Assembly: GCF_900115695.1 (NCBI RefSeq)
Contig: NZ_FOXK01000008.1
Coordinates: forward strand, 186,001-250,000
Direction: 5' to 3'
Source: Ectopseudomonas toyotomiensis
GTDB lineage: Bacteria; Pseudomonadota; Gammaproteobacteria; Pseudomonadales; Pseudomonadaceae
Length of the DNA stretch: 64,000 bases
A model generated the notes under the pieces. That model was not told where the DNA came from, made no database searches, and saw nothing but the letters and a program-made list of their open reading frames with translations. Position 1 is the stretch's first letter. Every line of letters begins with the position of its first letter. This document shows, piece by piece, positions 46,201-51,827 of this stretch. The position numbers were made by a program, and so were the translations under genes.

Positions 46201-46695
46201 CTGGAAGTGCGTTCCTGGCCAGGTAAAGGCAGCGTGTTCAGCGTCAGCGTGCCGCTGGCGAGAAAACCGGCGCCGAAGCCGCAAGGCCCAGTCGTACCGG
46301 CAGTGGATGGCCAGCCCTTGCAGGGCACCCAGGTGATCTGCATCGACAACGAAGACAGCATCCTCACCGGCATGTACAGCCTGCTGTCACGCTGGGGCTG
46401 CCAGGTGTGGACAGCGCGTAATCGTCTGGAATGCGAGCACCTGCTCAGCGAAGATGTGCACCCGCAGCTGGCGCTGGTCGACTACCACCTCGACGAGGGC
46501 GAAACCGGTACCGAGCTGATGGCCTGGCTGCGCACGCGCCTGGGCGAACCGGTGCCGGGCGTGGTGATCAGCGCTGACGGTCGCCCGGAGCTGGTCGCCG
46601 AGGTGCACGCCGCCGGCCTCGACTACCTGCCCAAACCGGTCAAGCCTGCGGCCCTGCGCGCTCTGCTCAGCCGCCATCTGGTGTTGCGCGGCTAG
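43207..46695 (+). CDS. Symporter-fused hybrid sensor histidine kinase (MxtR-like)
   Basis: A 1162-residue protein. Residues 1-500 are a sodium/solute symporter-like domain of about 13 helices (ENITSIADFIAARYGKSQ). A coiled linker leads to a PAS domain (from about 645), then a kinase core with phospho-His808 in AAVSHDLMQPL and ATP-binding boxes (NFLTNAFRYAKG, DRGMGIPED, GLGLGLAIADG), and a receiver domain from 1038 with the acceptor Asp near 1091 (LALVDYHLDEGETG). The layout matches Pseudomonas MxtR, linked to acetate metabolism with the ErdR regulator. No partner regulator is adjacent. GGAG supports the start. Confidence 0.9.
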   Translation: MSLSPGLIAAVALIYMAILFAIAFYGDRRSTPMPPKIRAWVYSLSLAVYCTSWTFFGAVGQAAEQLWSFIPIYLGPTILLLTMPWVLQKMVMISKQENITSIADFIAARYGKSQSLAIVVALICLVGVLPYIALQLKGIVLGVNLLIGVHAQDTGTSAQDTALIVSLALALFTILFGTRNLDVTEHHRGMVLAIAFESLVKLLAFLAVGAFVTFGLYNGFHDLLDKAHNTAELDAFWNEAVNWPAMLVQTGMAMIAIICLPRQFHVTVVENIEPKDLRLARWVFPAYLMLAALFVVPIALAGQMLLPAGVTPDSFVISLPLAEAHPSLAVLAFIGGASAATGMVIVASVALSTMISNDMLLPWLLRRQSTERPFEAFRHWMLTARRVSIVLILLLAYVCYRLLGEGASLATIGQVSFAAIGQLAPAMFGALVWKQANRRGVFAGLIFGAMLWFYTLVLPLAARGMGWSLDSFPGLTTLLYAPIGLQVDPLTRGVVLSLAGNLLLFAWVSWFSRTRVSEHWQAGRFIGHDLGTKPSNRSLLAVQVADLLMLSSRFVGEERARQSFNRFALRQGKGKDFDPNQPANSEWIAHTERLLAGVLGASSTRAVVKAAIEGREMQVEDVVRIVDEASEVLQFNRALLQGAIENITQGISVVDQNLRLVAWNHRYLELFEYPEGLIYVGRPIAEIIRFNAERGMLGSGDLEENVAKRLYWMRQGTAHSYERVFPNGRVIELIGNPMPGGGFVMSFTDITEFREAERALKDANESLERRVAERTHELSKLNQALTEAKAHAEAANQSKTRFLAAVSHDLMQPLNAARLFSAALAHQDDALPNEAQELVRHLDSSLRSAEDLITDLLDISRLENGRITPDRHAFALSSLFDTLAAEFGVLAAEQGIDLRVHGSRQWIDSDIKLLRRVLQNFLTNAFRYAKGRVVLGVRREGGQLRLEVWDRGMGIPEDKRKVIFEEFKRLDSHQTRAEKGLGLGLAIADGLCRVLAHRLEVRSWPGKGSVFSVSVPLARKPAPKPQGPVVPAVDGQPLQGTQVICIDNEDSILTGMYSLLSRWGCQVWTARNRLECEHLLSEDVHPQLALVDYHLDEGETGTELMAWLRTRLGEPVPGVVISADGRPELVAEVHAAGLDYLPKPVKPAALRALLSRHLVLRG

Positions 46696-47058
46696 GGGCA
46701 GAACGTTTCCGCAGAGCGAGACCACTGCTGAAGGTTTGCCACCTCTACCGCGAGGCTCCCACCGGCATTGGCGCACCAGGCGCCATCGCTGGTGGGGACG
46801 CAACGCCAGCGAATGCCCGGCACTTCATCAATCTGACCGAGCGGCAGCAAGCCGGTAGCAACGGCCGGACACGTTCGCGATTTCGCGACTCGCGGCAACC
46901 ATGCGTTCGAGAGCCCCAACCAAGGACTGGACTTGCCAGGCACTGGCGTTGCACAAAACCTTCCAGGATCGCCCAACCCCCTGTTTCAGAGCGGCACAGA
47001 CCTTACTGGCACTTTCGTAACGCCAGCCCACCAAGGCTAGGCAGAGGCAAGCCAGCAC
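46692..47058 (-). pseudogene. Possible frameshifted small secreted-protein gene
   Basis: Two minus-strand frames look protein-like and join end to end if one base is skipped near 46855. The first (GTG at 47058) begins LACLCLALVGWRYESASKVC, with a hydrophobic start. The second ends with IDEVPGIRWRCVPTSDGAW and VEVANLQQWSRSAETFCP. Joined they give about 120 residues with several cysteines and tryptophans. Neither half has a good ribosome site, so it may be decayed, or not a gene at all. The stop overlaps the end of the histidine kinase gene. Confidence 0.35.
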
Positions 47059-47145
47059 TCAACAATGGCCCATACACCGAGCGATGCAATCGTCATTCGT
47101 GGAGCCAGCCATGTTCCTGTTCGCCCAACCATTCGATTACCTGCG

Positions 47146-48093
47146 ATGAACGCGTCACTGTCATGGGATGAACTGTCACCTCGGCAGCTGGACGTGGATA
47201 GCGACGGCCTGCGCCTGCGTACCTATGTCTGGGACAAGGCCGGCGCCCCGACCCTGCTGCTGGTGCATGGTTATCCGGACAATCACGAGATCTGGCGGCC
47301 GCTGATCCGCGAGCTGGCCGCCGACTACCGGATCGTCGCTTACGATGTGCGTGGCTGTGGTGCATCGGAGGTGCCGAAACGTCTGCGCGACTACCGTCTG
47401 GAGCAACTGGGTCGCGATCTCGAAGCGGTGGTGCAGGCCACCAGTGCGGATCGCCCGGTGCATCTGGTCGCCCACGACTGGGGCTCGATCCAGAGCTGGG
47501 AGGCAGTAACCGAGCCACGCATGCAGCCGCAGCTGGCGTCCTACACCAGCATCTCCGGCCCTTGCCTCGACCATGTCGGCCACTGGATGCGCCAGCGCCT
47601 GAGCCTGCGTCGCCCTGATGCACTACTGCAGGCGCTGGGGCAGTTGCTCAGCTCCTGGTACATCGCCTTCTTCCACACCCCACTGTTGCCGGAGTTGTGC
47701 TGGCGTCTGGGCCTGGATCGCACCTGGCCCTGGCTGCTGCGCCGCCTCGAAGGTGTAGGCGATCTGCCAGCGAGCCCTACGCAGCGCAGTGATGGCATGC
47801 GCGGTGTGCAGCTGTATCGCGCCAATTTCATGCGCCGCCTGCTCAGGCCGCGCTCGCGCAGCACCCGCGTGCCAGTGCAACTGATCGTGCCGCTGAACGA
47901 CCGCTTCGTACGCCCACAGTTGTTCGAGGATCTGCAGCACTGGGCGCCACTGCTTACCCGTCGCGAAGTCCGCGCCGGTCACTGGCAGTTACTGGCCGAG
48001 CCCAACGCCCTGGCCGGCTGGCTGCGTGGCTACGTCAGCAGACTGGAGCAGGCTCGTCCTCGCACACAACCCGAGCAAGCGCCCCTGCGCTAG
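47146..48093 (+). CDS. Alpha/beta-hydrolase, epoxide-hydrolase/dehalogenase-like
   Basis: About 315 residues from the ATG at 47146; an in-frame ATG at 47065 would add 27. The oxyanion motif is HGYPD (41-45) and the nucleophile sits in AHDWGS (Asp111). An aspartate nucleophile is characteristic of epoxide hydrolases and haloalkane dehalogenases, as opposed to esterases. The catalytic histidine is probably in RAGHWQLLAEP. A cap domain rich in Trp, Leu and Arg separates them. The substrate is unknown. Neither start has a clear ribosome site. Confidence 0.82.
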   Translation: MNASLSWDELSPRQLDVDSDGLRLRTYVWDKAGAPTLLLVHGYPDNHEIWRPLIRELAADYRIVAYDVRGCGASEVPKRLRDYRLEQLGRDLEAVVQATSADRPVHLVAHDWGSIQSWEAVTEPRMQPQLASYTSISGPCLDHVGHWMRQRLSLRRPDALLQALGQLLSSWYIAFFHTPLLPELCWRLGLDRTWPWLLRRLEGVGDLPASPTQRSDGMRGVQLYRANFMRRLLRPRSRSTRVPVQLIVPLNDRFVRPQLFEDLQHWAPLLTRREVRAGHWQLLAEPNALAGWLRGYVSRLEQARPRTQPEQAPLR

Positions 48094-48107
48094 CAGGTAG
48101 ACGTCGC

Positions 48108-49583
48108 TCACTCGCCCAGTTCGTCCAGCGCCGGCAGATCGGCAGAGCGCTCGAGCAGCTCGCCTGGCAGGCTCTTGCTTGCGCGAGCGCCCAGCAGCTT
48201 GAGGTTTTCCACACGGCCAATGAGGTTGCCGCGACCGTCCACCAGCTTGTTACGGGCACTGGCGTAAGCCTTGTCCAATTGCTGCAGACGGCTGCCCATC
48301 TCGTCCAGATCGGCGACGAAGGCAACGAACTTGTCGTACAGCTGGCCGGCACGCTCGGCGATCTCGCGCGCATTCTGGCCCTGACGCTCCTGACGCCAGA
48401 GGCTGTCGATCACCCGCAGGGTAGCCAGCAAGGTGGTCGGGCTGACGATCACCACCTGCTGCTCGAAGGCCTCCCGGAACAGATCCGGCTCGGCCTGCAA
48501 CGCCGCGGCGAAGGCCGCCTCGATGGGCACGAAGAGCAGGACGAAATCCAGACTGTGCAAACCTTCGAGGCGCTGGTAATCCTTGCCGGACAGGCCCTTG
48601 AGGTGGCTGCGCAGCGAGATCAGGTGTTGCTTGAGCGCCTGCTGGCGGATCGGTTCGTCCGCAGCCGCGACATACTGCTGGTAGGCGCTGAGGCTGACCT
48701 TGGCATCGACGATCACCTGCCTGTCGCCCGGCAGGCGGATCAGCACATCAGGCTGAAAGCGCTCGCCACCAGCGCCCTTGAGGCTGACCTGAGTGTGGTA
48801 CTCGCGCCCCTTCTCCAGACCGGCATGCTCCAGCACCCGCTCCAGCACCAACTCGCCCCAGTTGCCCTGGGTCTTCTGGCCCTTGAGTGCGCGAGTCAGA
48901 TTGGTCGCCTCGTCGCCCAGGCGCTGGTTGAGCTGCTGCAGACGCTCCAATTCCTTGCTCAGGGAAAAACGCTCGCGCGCTTCTTGCTGATAACTCTCGT
49001 CGACGCGCTTCTCGAATGCCTGGATGCGTTCCTTGAGTGGGTCGAGCAACTGGCCGAGGCGCTGCTGGCTGGTCTCGGCGAAACGCTGCTCGCGCTCATC
49101 GAAGATCTTCGTCGCCAGTTCGGAGAACTGCGCGCGCAGCTCGTTGCGCGCGCCCTGCAGATCGTCGAGGCGCTGTTGCTGGTTATCGCGATTTTCCTGC
49201 AGCTCGGCAGCCAGCGCCGCACACTCGGCGGTGAGCCGACGCAATTCGGCTTCGTTGCGTTCGCGCTGTTGATTCCAGGACTGCGCGGCCTCACGGGCAA
49301 TCTGCCGCTCCTGCTGCAGCAACTCGTTCTCACGACGCAGGCCGGCCAACTCGGTCTGCTGCTCCACCTTGATCTCGCTGACTTCGGCCAACTCGGCGCG
49401 ACAGGCATCGAGCTGAGCCAGCAAACCGGCCTGGCTCAGTTGCGCATGCTCCAGGCGTTCCTGCAGTAGCGCCTGCTCGCCTTGCGCGCGAGCCAGCCGG
49501 CGCTGCAAGGACCAAATGCCAGCCAATAACGGAACCAGCGCAACGACGGTGCCGATGGCGAGAGAGAGGGGATCGATTGGCAT
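48108..49583 (-). CDS. rmuC: RmuC-family DNA recombination protein
   Basis: A 491-residue protein with an N-terminal membrane anchor (LAIGTVVALVPLLAGIW), a long coiled coil (about 25-200) and the RmuC nuclease-like domain: NWGELVLERVLEHAGLEKGR, FQPDVLIRLPGDRQVIVDAK and FVLLFVPIEAAF. RmuC limits inversion at short inverted repeats and is PD-(D/E)XK-like. It stands alone on the minus strand, convergent with the hydrolase gene. Confidence 0.94.
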   Translation of the reverse strand: MPIDPLSLAIGTVVALVPLLAGIWSLQRRLARAQGEQALLQERLEHAQLSQAGLLAQLDACRAELAEVSEIKVEQQTELAGLRRENELLQQERQIAREAAQSWNQQRERNEAELRRLTAECAALAAELQENRDNQQQRLDDLQGARNELRAQFSELATKIFDEREQRFAETSQQRLGQLLDPLKERIQAFEKRVDESYQQEARERFSLSKELERLQQLNQRLGDEATNLTRALKGQKTQGNWGELVLERVLEHAGLEKGREYHTQVSLKGAGGERFQPDVLIRLPGDRQVIVDAKVSLSAYQQYVAAADEPIRQQALKQHLISLRSHLKGLSGKDYQRLEGLHSLDFVLLFVPIEAAFAAALQAEPDLFREAFEQQVVIVSPTTLLATLRVIDSLWRQERQGQNAREIAERAGQLYDKFVAFVADLDEMGSRLQQLDKAYASARNKLVDGRGNLIGRVENLKLLGARASKSLPGELLERSADLPALDELGE

Positions 49584-49648
49584 AGACGCTCCATGTTTGA
49601 CCGCCGTGCAGTATACCCGCCGGGGATTTACACGGGGCCAGCACGCAA

Positions 49649-49961
49649 TCAGCGCGACAGACGCTCCAGCTCCAGCTGAGCACTGCGATCGCCCGCGCGA
49701 GCAGCCTGGCGTAGCAGTTCGTAACCGATGCGGCGATCACGGGTATTACCGCAGTCGCGACAGAGCAATTGGCCCAACCGACTTTGCGCCTGCACACAGC
49801 CCTTGCGGGCAGGCTGCTTGAGCAGGTTGCCGGCGATGCGTTTGACGCTAGGTGTTTGTCCCAGACGCGGACTGTCGAGCAGCCACAGCGCAACGCGCAT
49901 GGGCAGACGAGAAGATCCGGAACGAGTTGCAGGGGATGAAGAAGGCAAAGCGCGAGGCATA
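49649..49961 (-). CDS. Sel1/TPR-like small protein
   Basis: About 103 residues. The C-terminal half has two helical repeats of Sel1 type (LLKQPARKGCVQAQSRLGQL and IGYELLRQAARAGDRSAQLE). A CRDC pair between them could bind metal. The start is uncertain: ATGs at 49961 and 49900 (MRVALWLLDSPRLG) are both possible and neither has a clear ribosome site; the shorter form keeps the conserved-looking part. Such proteins mediate protein contacts; the role is unknown. Confidence 0.65.
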
Positions 49962-49993
49962 AATAAAGGGGGGTGACTGCCGGGGCGCGCCAC

Positions 49994-50337
49994 TCTACTC
50001 CTTTTTTCTCGAAGGTAAAGTCTTGCCTGCCGGATCGATTGCGGCTGCAGAAAAGAGTTCCCTCACAATCCACAGAAGCTGTGGATAACTCCGTGAACAA
50101 CTTGGGCGAAAGAACTCACAGGCCTGATGCCATGGGGCTCTCAGTCAAACTGTCGATTTTTTCACCAACGAAAAAAATTCATATTTTTCATTGACTTAAA
50201 AATCAACCACGAAAAATCAAGCGTTTAGCGGCGTTTCTGACAGTGATGTGACAGCCTGCTTCAGCATTGTGCACAACTCCCTGCGACAGATCCGCGCAGC
50301 GCTCTGTTTCGGGGCATCTGACGCGCCAGCGCAGGCA
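49994..50337. other. Intergenic region with DnaA-type boxes and A/T tracts
   Basis: A gap of about 340 bases with no convincing gene. The left part holds paired DnaA-type boxes (50068-50088). The middle (about 50150-50225) is strikingly AT-rich for this genome, with runs GATTTTTTC, GAAAAAAATTC, CATATTTTTC and two AAAAATC. This is the kind of sequence MvaT binds. It may also contain the termination zone of the RES gene, whose stop is at 50338. Confidence 0.6.
50068..50088. promoter_or_regulatory. Inverted pair of DnaA-type boxes
   Basis: TGTGGATAA (50080-50088) is the exact reverse of the strong DnaA box TTATCCACA. A second, weaker box (CAATCCACA, 50066-50074, two differences) faces it, making ATCCACAG-AAG-CTGTGGAT a perfect 8-base palindrome (50068-50086). 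The palindrome could alternatively be a hairpin. Confidence 0.5.
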
Positions 50338-51090
50338 TTACGCGGGGTGCGGCAATTGCCCCTGCACCAGAAACTGCTCCCAGTGAAACAGCCGCGGTTG
50401 ATCCGGCGTTTGCGCATGCTTGAACGCCACGTACTCGCTCGTGGTTTCACACAACCAGGCCGTCAGATTACGCGGACGCTTCTCCGCGAACGCAGCCGGC
50501 ACGTAGAGCGCGACATTGCTGCCACCGTCAGGACAGCGTGCCGAGCGGTACTCGAAAGCCTGAATGCCCGCCGCGCGCATCGACGTACCGAGACGCTGAG
50601 GCACGCTGTAATCACTGGGGTGAGCCAACAGTGCGCCATGTTGATCGAAAGGCGGCTGTTGCAACTGGATACCTCGCTCGACGCGGTAACGCGCCTCGAA
50701 GGTCGAATGCTCGGAGAGGATGCGGCCACTGGGCGGCGGCACGGCCATGCCATTCCACAATACGAAACGGTAGTAGGCGGCCTCGGCCATCGCCGTTTCC
50801 AGACGCTGAGCGGCGTAGAACAGGCTGGGCTCGTGCACGCTGCCGAAGCGCGAGCCCCAACGCAGCGGCGGATAACGAAACGGCGTCTTCAGCAGATAGT
50901 GCAACGGCTCGGCGGCTTCAGGCAGCGGTGGTTTGCTGCTCTCAAGCAGTTCCTCGAGCAGGGCCTGTTCGGCCAGGTTATCCACCAGTTGCAGGGTCGC
51001 CACCTGCGCCTGGCTTTCCACCATGCGCAACAGCTTGCCGCGCAGCGGTCGCACCTGTCGCTCGCCGTCACATAGTTGCCAGATATCCAT
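50338..51090 (-). CDS. RES-domain toxin (predicted NAD+-degrading)
   Basis: A 250-residue protein with the RES-domain triad in order: Arg81 in RWGSRFGS, Glu103 in ETAMAEAAYYRF and Ser183 in FEYRSARC. RES toxins of Xre-RES pairs consume NAD+, for instance by phosphorolysis, and stop growth. The N-terminal 70 residues precede the catalytic core. The ATG at 51090 has GGAGG six bases upstream; a TTG at 51105 would place that site inside the gene. The antitoxin gene lies upstream on the same strand, but a dispersed repeat separates them. Confidence 0.85.
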   Translation of the reverse strand: MDIWQLCDGERQVRPLRGKLLRMVESQAQVATLQLVDNLAEQALLEELLESSKPPLPEAAEPLHYLLKTPFRYPPLRWGSRFGSVHEPSLFYAAQRLETAMAEAAYYRFVLWNGMAVPPPSGRILSEHSTFEARYRVERGIQLQQPPFDQHGALLAHPSDYSVPQRLGTSMRAAGIQAFEYRSARCPDGGSNVALYVPAAFAEKRPRNLTAWLCETTSEYVAFKHAQTPDQPRLFHWEQFLVQGQLPHPA

Positions 51091-51109
51091 GGCGATACCT
51101 CCCAAGGGT

Positions 51110-51313
51110 AGAGCCTGCTAAAGGCATCGCGACGCTGGAGCCGTACAAGGCGCTGGGTTAGTGACAGCCTCCGGCTGATCACAACAGGCAAGCAATGGCC
51201 AGAGCCGCTAATATGTATATTTATACAGTATTTTAATCCACCGCAATCACCCCCTCGGACGAACTGCGCTGGCCGTACGCAGCCTACCGAGCCCGTTCTC
51301 GATGCAGCAGGAC
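51110..51313. mobile_element. Dispersed MITE-like repeat, copy A, between xre and res
   Basis: This non-coding element fills nearly all of the gap between the antitoxin stop (51324) and the toxin ribosome site. It aligns with copy B at 55434-55644: both begin with GCCTG, share TTAGT(G/A)ACAGCCTCCGGCTG and CAAGGCGCT, and end in GAGCC(C/T)GTT then GCAGCAGG. The middle differs; copy A carries an AT-rich stretch with a LexA-like site. No transposase is present, so it would be moved in trans. Confidence 0.7.
51213..51228 (-). promoter_or_regulatory. LexA-like (SOS) box upstream of the RES toxin gene
   Basis: Read on the minus strand this is CTGTATAAATATACAT. The SOS consensus is CTGT-N8-ACAG with an AT core, so only the last base differs. 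It overlaps a TATAAAT that could serve as a -10. It lies about 125 bases upstream of the toxin ATG and downstream of the antitoxin gene. Confidence 0.5.
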
Positions 51314-51323
51314 TGATTGGCTT

Positions 51324-51695
51324 TCAGACCTTGCCGCGAATGGCGTCCAGATACTCGACAACACGTACCAGCCCCTGCACCTGACTCATCTGCTGCAGCG
51401 GAATGCCAGCCAGATGGCGATTTTCGGTGCGCAGGAAATGGCGCATGTCCTGCTGATTGCCACCAAACAGGGCAAACAGCGCGCGATAGACGCGAATCAG
51501 CAACAGCGCCAGCTCGCCGGTCTTGCTCTGCGGACGCAAACCACCCTGCTCGTTCCAGCGGCTGATGGCACTGCGATGGACACCGACGATGTCGGCCAGC
51601 TCCTGCTGCGTCAGCCCCAGGTGCTCACGGGTATTGAGCAGGGCTTTAGCCAGTACCGCATCGGCATCGGGCTGAGAGCGAGTCACAGCACTCAT
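51324..51695 (-). CDS. Xre/MbcA/ParS-type antitoxin
   Basis: A 123-residue protein with a helix-turn-helix at 28-47 (LTQQELADIVGVHRSAISRW) and a C-terminal toxin-binding domain of the DUF2384 type (ALLLIRVYRALFALFGGN; AGIPLQQMSQVQGLVRVVEYL). It should neutralise the RES toxin and repress its own promoter. The ATG at 51695 has GGAGG upstream; a long in-frame extension to 52052 crosses the AT-rich promoter and the start of the divergent gene, and is rejected. Confidence 0.88.
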   Translation of the reverse strand: MSAVTRSQPDADAVLAKALLNTREHLGLTQQELADIVGVHRSAISRWNEQGGLRPQSKTGELALLLIRVYRALFALFGGNQQDMRHFLRTENRHLAGIPLQQMSQVQGLVRVVEYLDAIRGKV

Positions 51696-51827
51696 CACAT
51701 CCTCCTTCGCTCGTTTACGACAAAATAAATATTTAAAGCTGTAAATAAACAATAGCACGGAAAGCCGCTTGGCACCCACTCGAGCATGGGGTACCGTCCA
51801 GTGGACCGCACCGAGCAAGGAACACTC
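51696..51827. promoter_or_regulatory. Divergent promoter region of xre antitoxin and ydbH
   Basis: This 132-base gap is AT-rich near 51715-51760 (ACAAAATAAATATTTAAAG), where the antitoxin promoter and its autoregulatory operator should lie. GTTTAC and GTAAAT flank this tract as an imperfect inverted repeat. ydbH begins after AAGGA at the right end. Confidence 0.4.

Noticed and set aside
50066..50225. Chromosomal replication origin
   Set aside because: DnaA boxes and AT-rich DNA are present but only two boxes are seen and none of the usual origin genes are nearby.
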